A DNA stretch of 64,000 bases from G965197555 sp965197555 (GTDB lineage Bacteria; Chloroflexota; Dehalococcoidia; Lucifugimonadales; UBA3495): the NCBI GenBank assembly GCA_965197555.1, contig OZ240213.1, forward strand, positions 2,170,001-2,234,000, given 5' to 3'. The notes under the pieces were generated by a model. It worked only from the letters and a program-made list of their open reading frames with translations, was not told the origin of the DNA and ran no database searches. The translations under genes and the position numbers were made by a program. Below are positions 53,895 through 61,605 of this stretch, in pieces; the stretch's first letter is position 1, and the number at the start of each line of letters is the position of its first letter.

Positions 53895-56855
53895 ATGACT
53901 CCGCAAATCAGCAGCCAAAGCGACCGGTTCCTGGACAACCTGATCCAGGACATCATCACGAGGCACGACGAAGAGAAATCCCTTGGCACGGACTCATGCC
54001 GTAACTGCCGGAAGTCCAACACCGTCGTTTCTCACTACGACTGTCCCATCTGCGGACCACTGGGCTACTGCGACGAGCACATAACCAGGCACGTCGCCAT
54101 GCACCACTCAGCGGACCCCATCTACGAGCGGGTCCGCAACCTGAAGGTCCGGGACTACATGCTCAAGGGCATCATCTCGGCCTTCTACACTCCGGACCAG
54201 GTGATCACCCTGGGAGGCGAATTCCCGAACCAGGCCAGGTCGAACTTCTACGAAGAAGCCGCCTACAGGGGCTGGGAACGCGCCTGCATCATCAGCTGCC
54301 GCCCCCCGGAATCCCCGGATAAAGAGCAGCAGCACCGGATGGAACAGGTCTTCATCAAGCAGGTCCAAGATTTTCTGGACGTCCTGGGACTGCGGGCCTA
54401 CAACTGGACCGCAACCAAGAACCTCAGCCTGTTCGCAGCAATGCGGACCGAGGGACAGTACCTGCCCGAAGACATCACCTCCCTGCCGCAGGAGTCCTCC
54501 TCCGGGCTCGTCTTCAACCCGAGCTCGAAACCGGGGAAGATCATGAAGCGGCTCAGGGTCGGGACCCAGGCCGAAGGCGCATGGTTCGTCCCGGAACCGT
54601 CCCTCTTCCCGGAGCTCAAGCTCCCCGGAGAGATCGTGCACCGGGCCCACGCGCAGGACACCGGGACCACCGGCGACGGCAGCGGTTCCTACCGCAGGTC
54701 CGCCGCCAAGGAACTGGTCGAAGCCAGCGGAGCCAACTGGACTGACGACATCATCGCCGTCCAGACCAGCTTCCTGGCCGCCGACTACGCCGGGAAGGGC
54801 ATGTTCTCCATAGTCGAAGACCACCTGTTCCCCGGCCCAGCGGATACCGACTTCGTCATCGACGAGGAGTCCATCAACCACGACCTGGTCAGCACCCGGT
54901 CCACCAAGGGCAAGGTGACCCCGATCCGACACAAGCCAAACTCCAGGCAGGTCTACGTCGAACCCCTCATCCTGGGAGAGGTCGTCTCCCGGTTCATCGA
55001 CCCGGCAGAGCTGGCCACCCAGGCCAATATCCTGGCCAACAAGGCCGACCAGGAGACCTGGCAGAAGGCCCTCGAGGAGGACCAGACCGAGCTCTTAAGC
55101 GAAGAAACTGCCCCGGGATGGACCAGCTCCAAACGCCCCCACCTGGATACCGCCATCTCCCGCAGGGGCGCGGAGGACAAGACCCTCACGGCCTACCTGG
55201 CCTCGGGGAACAGTCCCTTCGCCTCCCCCCAGGTTATGGACCGGATAGCAGGCGGGACCGCGAAGCACTGGGAGTCCCGGGCAAAACGCTCCGCTCCCAT
55301 GCCGGGCATCATGGCCTCCGGCGAAGCCGTCTGGCTCATGCACCCGGACTACGCCCAAACCCCTTCACCCGGCCCCGGATACGTCGGACTCGTCTGGCGC
55401 CGGGAACAACCGGACCAGCTCACCGGCGTAACCCTCAGCCGGAGCGACCTGTTCAAGCACAGGGACGCCCTGGACACCGTCGACTGTGACGACAAGCTCA
55501 CGCTCATCTTCATGACCGGCGAACAGGGTCAGTGCCTGGCCCTCGTCCTCCGCCTGCCCCTCAGCATCGACGGAGGAGTTTGCCTCAAGGTCAAACGGGC
55601 AGACGCCAGAAAACTCCAACGACTGGGCTACCACTTCTACCGGAAGGCAGGAGGCCACAGGTGGCCCGGGCTCTATACCCTGCAGAAGGGACAACCCATC
55701 TTCCCGTACAAACTGGAAGCACGGCCCTTCGAGCGGCCGCCCACCTGGACCACCAGCAAGGAGAACGCTCTGTCCTCCATGCTGGAACTCACCAAGTACC
55801 GGGCCGTCATCGGACAGGTAACCAACCTGTCCGCGAACCTGGACTACGCCGGGCTCTACGACCCCGACCTGTTCAAGTTCTGCCTCTCGGAGAGCATCAT
55901 CGACCCCTCACTCAACGCATCCGCAGACCCCACACCGGTCATACAACCCCTGGAGGACTCCCTGCTGGAAGCGGTGTACAGAGGGGTGGCCATGGACCCC
56001 TGCGTATTCGAGCGGATCGAAAAGAGGATCGGAAGGATTCACCGGAGCCGGACCGGCTCGAACGAGGAGCTCGAAGTCAAGCTGAAGTGCCAGCGTCATC
56101 ACGACGTCAACCGGGCCGGCATGAAGAAGGCCATAGGCCTTCTCACCGAGCGCCTCCGAATGAGGAAGCTCTCGGCCAACGGCCCCCCGGAATGGCTCAC
56201 CCGCACCTTCGACCCCGAGCTGGAGGCCATCGTCGTACAGGCTTTCAGCCAGCGCAGCGCCGCTTGGTCCAAATGCGCCACCGAGCGCTACCGGATCAGG
56301 AAGGACGAGGAGATGACCCAGAGCGAGAGGGAAGCCAGGACCGCTCAACTCATCGTCCAAGCCAAGAGGACGGAGGCCGAGGCCATCAGCCTCGCCTACC
56401 TCAACGCCCTCCACAACGTGAAGGGATACGCCCAGGGCGAGTTCATCGCCCTCTGGGTCCAGCTCGCTCTCAGCAGTGCCAAACGGTTCAAAAGCGGGAT
56501 CCAGCCTATCTCGACACACTGCCTCAACGCCCTCCCGACGGAGGAGCACGTGGCATACCACTCGGGCGGCGCCACCGCCCCCACAGCAGCGCTCCGGACC
56601 ACCACAGAGGCCAACCTCGAACCCGGACAGAAATGCCGGATAGAAAAGGCAGAGATGGTGGGTCCCAAGGAACGCTGGAGGCTCGTAACCCCCCAGGGCA
56701 AACTCCTCACCACCATGGAAAGAGAGGCAGCCCTCTTCATAGGATGCGAGCTGACGGTGCTGGGCTACACGCCCAAGATCGGACCCAAGGAAAACTGGGA
56801 ACAGATTCCAAACCTGCTGATCCTGCAGACGGACGTCCCGGCCATCCCCGGATAG
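53895..56855 (+). CDS. 986-residue protein, candidate divergent two-barrel RNA polymerase-like protein
   Basis: Start after AGAAGGAG. N-terminus: zinc finger CRNCRKSNTVVSHYDCPICG with CDEHITRH (35-66, B-box-like). Residues 261-302: DGSGSYRRSAAKELVEAS and later FLAADYAGKGMFSIVEDHLF. This order (DGxGxxS...A-E...F-x-x-x-x-G-KG) resembles the first barrel of YonO/QDE-1-type two-barrel polymerases. Further on, RADARK, GYVGLVWRRE, LTLIFMTG, and PLSIDGGVCLKV (about 555-566), where the DxDGD catalytic loop would be expected; only one Asp remains there, and VDCDD occurs at 529-533. Hence distant and possibly inactive, or a chance likeness. Otherwise unassigned. It is followed by a strong terminator. 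Confidence 0.6.
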   Translation: MTPQISSQSDRFLDNLIQDIITRHDEEKSLGTDSCRNCRKSNTVVSHYDCPICGPLGYCDEHITRHVAMHHSADPIYERVRNLKVRDYMLKGIISAFYTPDQVITLGGEFPNQARSNFYEEAAYRGWERACIISCRPPESPDKEQQHRMEQVFIKQVQDFLDVLGLRAYNWTATKNLSLFAAMRTEGQYLPEDITSLPQESSSGLVFNPSSKPGKIMKRLRVGTQAEGAWFVPEPSLFPELKLPGEIVHRAHAQDTGTTGDGSGSYRRSAAKELVEASGANWTDDIIAVQTSFLAADYAGKGMFSIVEDHLFPGPADTDFVIDEESINHDLVSTRSTKGKVTPIRHKPNSRQVYVEPLILGEVVSRFIDPAELATQANILANKADQETWQKALEEDQTELLSEETAPGWTSSKRPHLDTAISRRGAEDKTLTAYLASGNSPFASPQVMDRIAGGTAKHWESRAKRSAPMPGIMASGEAVWLMHPDYAQTPSPGPGYVGLVWRREQPDQLTGVTLSRSDLFKHRDALDTVDCDDKLTLIFMTGEQGQCLALVLRLPLSIDGGVCLKVKRADARKLQRLGYHFYRKAGGHRWPGLYTLQKGQPIFPYKLEARPFERPPTWTTSKENALSSMLELTKYRAVIGQVTNLSANLDYAGLYDPDLFKFCLSESIIDPSLNASADPTPVIQPLEDSLLEAVYRGVAMDPCVFERIEKRIGRIHRSRTGSNEELEVKLKCQRHHDVNRAGMKKAIGLLTERLRMRKLSANGPPEWLTRTFDPELEAIVVQAFSQRSAAWSKCATERYRIRKDEEMTQSEREARTAQLIVQAKRTEAEAISLAYLNALHNVKGYAQGEFIALWVQLALSSAKRFKSGIQPISTHCLNALPTEEHVAYHSGGATAPTAALRTTTEANLEPGQKCRIEKAEMVGPKERWRLVTPQGKLLTTMEREAALFIGCELTVLGYTPKIGPKENWEQIPNLLILQTDVPAIPG

Positions 56856-56890
56856 CTCCGGAGACAGCATGGACCTCCCGAACGGGATAT

Positions 56891-56930
56891 AACGGCCCTG
56901 AGCTAGATGCTCAGGGCCGTTACTTTTTAT
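56891..56930 (+). terminator. Intrinsic terminator of the 986-residue protein gene
   Basis: Perfect 13-bp stem AACGGCCCTGAGC/GCTCAGGGCCGTT with 5-base loop, then ACTTTTTAT. Textbook rho-independent shape. Confidence 0.9.
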
Positions 56931-56976
56931 AAACGCCCCCAGAGGGCGGCGCCTCGGGCGCAGGAAAAGAACGAAA

Positions 56977-57315
56977 ATGAACTCCGAGAAAGAAGACAAG
57001 CCCGTCCTTGAGAACGTCGACATCCACGACATGCGGACGGTAAGAGGACCCGACGGGTCCAGGTACGTCAGGATCAGGTACTCAGACCGGCGCTCAGACC
57101 GGGAACCACTCTCAAGGCACAGCCCACTCCCGGAACCCCAGCTCAGGCAGGACAGCCATCAACCAGCCCCAGAGGCAATCGAGACCCGGGGCCCGAAGCC
57201 CCGCAACCGGCAGAACCTACCGGCCAGGTTCTGGGCCAAGCCCTTCGGCAAGATGGCCGTCATCGCAGTCACCCTCAACGTACTCTACATATTCATCGCC
57301 CGGGCCCTCACCTAG
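56977..57315 (+). CDS. C-terminally anchored membrane protein
   Basis: 112 residues, mainly polar, charged and Pro-rich (EPLSRHSPLPEPQL), ending with one hydrophobic helix, FGKMAVIAVTLNVLYIFIARAL, with basic residues just before it. A tail-anchored topology with the bulk in the cytoplasm fits. Unknown role. Confidence 0.55.
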   Translation: MNSEKEDKPVLENVDIHDMRTVRGPDGSRYVRIRYSDRRSDREPLSRHSPLPEPQLRQDSHQPAPEAIETRGPKPRNRQNLPARFWAKPFGKMAVIAVTLNVLYIFIARALT

Positions 57316-57593
57316 CCGCCCGCTCTGATAATTAGCAACACGGAATTGAACCGTGGACTATCCACCGCTATAGCTATCCCGATGTCCACGACTACCCCTT
57401 CAGACAAGCATCTCCGAAACCACACGTTCGTAGAAGCAGCCGGTTCATGGGCGTCTGCTCGCCAGATCCAGGCAGTAGATCAGCGGAGCCCGGAGCATTT
57501 GACTTGGGCTCGTTGACGTATTGAGTTGACGATCGAGCAGTATGTCTCTTGAAAGCTAGTCTGAAACGCCCAACCTAGCCACAGGGAGCAGCC

Positions 57594-58256
57594 ATGAGAA
57601 TCCTCATAGGAGCCTTCATCCTATCCCTCCTCCTGTTCGCAGGCCTAAGGGAGCTCATCAACCTCATACCCCAAGAACCGGACCGGCCCATCGCCGCACC
57701 CTTCGCCAGCGCTCAGCAAGACGGCCAGGCCGTAGACCCGGCCCCCTCCGGCGGCGGACTGCGTCCGCACACCCGCCCCAGCCGTCAGGAAAGCTGCACC
57801 GCCGCCAACCTCCACCCCCAGGAACACCAGCCCTTCACCGCGGCCGTCACCCGCGTCATCGACGGCGACACCCTGGAGGCCAGGGTGGAAGGACAGACCT
57901 TCAGGGTCAGGCTCTGGGGCATCGACGCCCCGGAGAGCGACCAGCCCATGGGAGAAGAGGCACGCCAACATCTCGCCCACCTGGCTCCCGAGAACTCGGC
58001 CCTAACCCTCCACCCGGTCAGCATGGACCAGTACGGACGGCTGATCGCCGTTATGGAGCCCGCAGCCGGCCCGGAGGACTGGGCCGTAAACGTCCAACTG
58101 GTGGCCTTCGGACTCGCCTACCACGTGGACCGCTACGAGTCCGCCGGCAACGCCTGCCTTGGGGAAGCAGAGAACACCGCCCGGCACAGCCGGGCCGGAG
58201 TCTGGCAGAAGAGCGCCAGCGGAGGAACCAGTCCCTGGGACCACCGGAAGCAGTAG
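57594..58256 (+). CDS. Membrane-anchored or secreted thermonuclease (SNase family)
   Basis: 220 residues with an N-terminal hydrophobic helix (ILIGAFILSLLLFAGL) as signal or anchor. The SNase core starts at 'FTAAVTRVIDGDTLEARVEG' (Asp21-like), RVRLWGIDAPES (Arg and Asp), then DQYGRLIAVM and DWAVNVQLVAFGLAYH, with a C-terminal Glu in 'ESAGNACLGEAENTARH'. Ca-dependent degradation of DNA/RNA outside the membrane is the family role. Upstream 280 bases are free of genes. Confidence 0.85.
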   Translation: MRILIGAFILSLLLFAGLRELINLIPQEPDRPIAAPFASAQQDGQAVDPAPSGGGLRPHTRPSRQESCTAANLHPQEHQPFTAAVTRVIDGDTLEARVEGQTFRVRLWGIDAPESDQPMGEEARQHLAHLAPENSALTLHPVSMDQYGRLIAVMEPAAGPEDWAVNVQLVAFGLAYHVDRYESAGNACLGEAENTARHSRAGVWQKSASGGTSPWDHRKQ

Positions 58257-58574
58257 ACTCACGTCGCGGACCACGCAAATCCGCGACCTTGACAAACCAT
58301 GAGCCAGAAATTATTCTGTCCCAGCGTAAACCACGATAGATACGGGTAAACATCAAAGTGCCAGTGCCTGAAACGCCCGAACGGACTGAGAACCCCCCCG
58401 GATCCCGCACCTTTATACTAGATACACCTCCCTATAGCGCGACGCTCACTCCTCCTCCCAGCCTCCACCCCTCCGAACTCTTCCCTCAACCTCGCCCAAC
58501 CAAGATGTCTCGGGACGGCCCGTAAGCATCACGAAAGTCGTTGGCGAGATTCCAAGATTTTCCGGGAGGTTGAA
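58257..58574. other. Intergenic, no gene
   Basis: AT-richer than the backbone. Contains no ribosome binding site near an open frame except that of the following lipoprotein gene (GGGAGG). I see nothing further. Confidence 0.4.
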
Positions 58575-59453
58575 ATGCGCAAAAAAGCCGTGAACCTTTT
58601 CTTGTTAGTTTTGACGACGGCACTCTTGACAACGGCTTGCGGCGGAGGAAGTGAAACGTCCTCCTCCAGCACCATCGGTCCGTTGGACCTTCTCCGAGAC
58701 AACGTCAGCCGGGTGGAGTTTTTTGCCGTGAGTGAAATCCTGGGCGGATCAGCGCCCAGATCATTTGAAAAGGACTTCGACAGGGTCTGGAAAGACTACT
58801 CCGCCGGCGACGCTTTGACGATAGACGACATCGATGTGCTAGTCCGAGCAGGCTCCGGACAAGACACAGTGCGAATTGCGAGCGGACAACTGGACTTCGC
58901 CGCCACCAGAGAATGGCTGTCAGAAGAGGAAAGCGGCTGGGAAAGCACTTCATATCAGGGAGAAGAATTGTGGGAGTTGGATACCGCGGCGATCGTTCTC
59001 CTGGAAAGTGAAGGCTACATGATCAACGGCGCAACTGACCTCGTCAAAGACATCCTGAAGGTAAGGGAGGGAAATGCCGACTCGCTGGCTCAGGCTGAGG
59101 ACAACCGGTTGAAACAAGCCTACGAGGCGGCCTCCGGGTGGTATGTATTGGCGGGGGAAGACTGCACTCACCTATTCTCAGCAGAACTCCGCAGTTGCGA
59201 AGCCTACTCCGTCTCGGGCAGCACGGGAGACGAAGACTTTCTGGTAGACATTACCTATCGTTTTCTGTTCCGTACGGACAACCGGGCGGAAGATGCGGAA
59301 TTCGACGTGGAAGACGGACTTGAGGCCTTTCTGGGTAGAGGTGCAGATCTCAAAGAGATCAAGACCGACGGAACAGTCGTCCGAGTCAAGGCAACAGCGG
59401 ATCAAGAGGATTTCCAGACCGAGTGGCTAGGTCGACTCGCCGGCGCTGGCTAG
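58575..59453 (+). CDS. Lipoprotein of unknown function
   Basis: 292 residues. Signal peptide MRKKAVNLFLLVLTTALLTT ending in lipobox TTAC|GGGSE. Body: repeated strand pattern with 'NVSRVEFFAVSEILGGSAPR', 'RIASGQLDFAATREWLSEEE', 'YQGEELWELDTAAIVLLESE', a design I know from many Chloroflexota-type extracellular lipoproteins. Lower GC than the backbone. Start after GGGAGG. Confidence 0.65.
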   Translation: MRKKAVNLFLLVLTTALLTTACGGGSETSSSSTIGPLDLLRDNVSRVEFFAVSEILGGSAPRSFEKDFDRVWKDYSAGDALTIDDIDVLVRAGSGQDTVRIASGQLDFAATREWLSEEESGWESTSYQGEELWELDTAAIVLLESEGYMINGATDLVKDILKVREGNADSLAQAEDNRLKQAYEAASGWYVLAGEDCTHLFSAELRSCEAYSVSGSTGDEDFLVDITYRFLFRTDNRAEDAEFDVEDGLEAFLGRGADLKEIKTDGTVVRVKATADQEDFQTEWLGRLAGAG

Positions 59454-59547
59454 ACAACGGCCTAAACATCCGCCGGTTGCCCGGCATAGGAAAGAAACGA
59501 CAACCCGGTAATCCTGTCAACCTCAACTCGTTGGAGGACGCCTCGCA

Positions 59548-59775
59548 ATGATCCACACCTGCCCGTCCTGCAACGCCGAAATGTCCGGGGGGCCACCAGC
59601 TGCCACCGCTGCCACCGCCCAGTCCCACTGCCAGATATCCACCCAGCCCCTGCTTCCGACCCTTCCCAAACCGCCCCCGGCCGGAACGAATTCAGGAAAA
59701 GGCCTCGCAATCTTCCTCGCCGGAATCAGCACGATACCGCTCGTGTTCGCCTTTGTCGGCGCAATAATGGTCTGA
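59548..59775 (+). CDS. Zinc-ribbon/membrane protein, probably frameshifted in a G6 run
   Basis: Starts MIHTCPSCNAEM. In the +1 frame after the G-run at about 59587 it reads GATSCHRCHRP, completing a CxxC...CxxC ribbon; the original frame has none. The membrane segment GLAIFLAGISTIPLVFAFVG is back in the first frame, so two shifts may be present. Small zinc-ribbon membrane proteins of this kind are common. Confidence 0.45.
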   Translation: MIHTCPSCNAEMSGGPPAATAATAQSHCQISTQPLLPTLPKPPPAGTNSGKGLAIFLAGISTIPLVFAFVGAIMV

Positions 59776-60084
59776 AAAGCAGAGTACCTAGAGGAGGCTT
59801 GCGACGGCCTCAGGATTTCCAGCATGACAACGGCGGTAGTGCTCATTTACAATACCCTGGCCATTGTCACGCTCTCCCTCCGGAGAAAGCCCTGAACACC
59901 GAATTCACCCCTTTCTCCGGAACGGACTGAACTCACCTACGTCCAAACCCCCGGACAAGAGAGACCCACGCCTAGGCCAAAGCAGACGAAACAGCATAGC
60001 TGAGCGACAAGAAAAAGCCCGAAGAAAGTCCACCCACTCCAACCGCCCCGGCACCGCACTCAACCGCCGACGGTCCAAGCTGCC
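59776..60084. other. Convergent intergenic region
   Basis: No supported gene. An 11-bp inverted repeat (TCCGGAGAAAG at 59879 and CTTTCTCCGGA at 59911) lies between the convergent genes and may act as a weak bidirectional terminator. Confidence 0.4.
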
Positions 60085-61605
60085 CTACCCCAACGGGACC
60101 GGCTGACCGTACATCGACCAGCAGCCGGCCGGGCCAACCACCGGGCACTCCCTCAACCGGCCCATGGTCGTGGTCAGCATGGGAAGGTTCACCGTCCGCC
60201 CCAGCTCTTGGAACACCCCCTCAGCCCGGACGTCCCAGACCGCCATGAGAAGAGGCCAACGGTCCTGCCGGGCCCCCGACATGTACCCGCGCAACTTCAT
60301 CATCGCCCGCCGTTCTCCCCTCGCCGTCCTCTCATACTCCACATAGTGCCAGCCCGGCCCGTAGGGGCTGTTGCCGACATAGACCAGCCCGTCCGGTGAG
60401 ATACCGCCCCCGCTGCCCAGGTGCTCCCACGACCGCCAGCCCGCCGCAACCGGCAACTTCGCCGCCATGAACTGCCCCATCAGCTCCATGAGACCATCCT
60501 CATGGGGCTGGAGCCTGGGCCTCTCCTGCCAGGAGGCAACCTTGCTCCGGGCCTCCGACTGCCCATAGTTCACCCGATCCCTCCGGGCAACAAGGTCCAC
60601 CCCCCGGGGAGACAGCGTGTACCGGTACGAGCCCCCATCCTGGCTGCGCTCGACCAGCCCGTGCTCCGCCAGCCACTTGCAGGCCTCCAGCGCCCTGCGC
60701 CCCCCGGTCCCATGCCCCAGGGCCAGCTGCCCCATCATCCGCCTCATCCCCGGCCACTCCGCCACCGTGCCCAGCACTCGTCCGATCACCATCGCCCCGT
60801 CCACCCCGCAGAAGGACCTCCCTATCCGCTGGTCCCAGGACCAGCCCCCCAACCCTCTGGGCCAGGCCGGCTGCTCGACCCAGCCCCAGCTGGACCTCAC
60901 CGGGTCGATCCCCAACCGGAAACCCGACCTCAGCCCGTCGGACACGCACCAGACCGACAGGGCCTCCTCCAACCGGAACTTTGCCATCGCACGGTAGACA
61001 AGCTCTCTCTGCCACTCGTCGGATACGACGAAGCAGTAAAGCGCCACCCTAGGCGACTCCCGGTGCACCGAAAGTTCCCTCAGGTCCCGGGATACCTCCT
61101 CAAGGCGCCGCATGATGCCCGTCTCCGTCTGCCAGAGCCCGCTCCAGAAGAACATCACCCACCCCCACTCATACCGGGCGGCAGCGTCGAAACTCACGTT
61201 GTCCAACCACTGGAAGGCCTCGAACGGGCCCAGCTCCCTCAGGAAACCGGCGACCCGGTAGAACCACTCGACCGACGGAAGCCGCTCCAAGAGACGGCAC
61301 CGTCCCCACTCGTCGTGCCAGCTGCCCATCGGGGCCCCCATCAGCCCCACACCCCCGGGTGTGAGCCACCAGCGGCGCAGCCGCTTCCGGCTCCAGCCCA
61401 GGATCTCGGAGTCGGCCAAGCCCATCTCCTGAAGCTCCCACAGCTTCCGGGTAACGCTGGACTGAGACATCCCCCTCACCCCGGCCAAATCAGGCACGGA
61501 GGCAAGGGGCATGTCCACCAGCACGTCCATCACCCGCACCAGCCCCTGGGTCAAGTCCAAGGAGCCCGGGGAAACCTGCCCCGTCCGGTCGGATACCCCG
61601 ACCAT
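60085..61605 (-). CDS. Replication-relaxation-like (Replic_Relax) winged-helix protein
   Basis: 506 residues. An N-terminal winged helix (LTQGLVRVMDVLVDMPLASV, DLAGVRGMSQSSVTRKLWEL, RRWWLTPGGVGLM), a long middle with Trp-rich helices, a second helix-turn-helix (ACKWLAEHGLVERSQDGGSY, YTLSPRGVDLVARR) and a C-terminal nuclease-like or DNA-binding fold (GGGISPDGLVYVG, WHYVEYERTARGERRAMMK). This is the shape of Replic_Relax proteins next to transfer genes. Its start overlaps the stop of the ATPase gene (TGATG), so both are one operon. Confidence 0.6.
   Translation of the reverse strand: MVGVSDRTGQVSPGSLDLTQGLVRVMDVLVDMPLASVPDLAGVRGMSQSSVTRKLWELQEMGLADSEILGWSRKRLRRWWLTPGGVGLMGAPMGSWHDEWGRCRLLERLPSVEWFYRVAGFLRELGPFEAFQWLDNVSFDAAARYEWGWVMFFWSGLWQTETGIMRRLEEVSRDLRELSVHRESPRVALYCFVVSDEWQRELVYRAMAKFRLEEALSVWCVSDGLRSGFRLGIDPVRSSWGWVEQPAWPRGLGGWSWDQRIGRSFCGVDGAMVIGRVLGTVAEWPGMRRMMGQLALGHGTGGRRALEACKWLAEHGLVERSQDGGSYRYTLSPRGVDLVARRDRVNYGQSEARSKVASWQERPRLQPHEDGLMELMGQFMAAKLPVAAGWRSWEHLGSGGGISPDGLVYVGNSPYGPGWHYVEYERTARGERRAMMKLRGYMSGARQDRWPLLMAVWDVRAEGVFQELGRTVNLPMLTTTMGRLRECPVVGPAGCWSMYGQPVPLG

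Noticed and set aside
55908..57032. Minus-strand open frame of 374 codons
   Set aside because: Antisense to the 986-residue gene and across its terminator; composition typical of a shadow frame.
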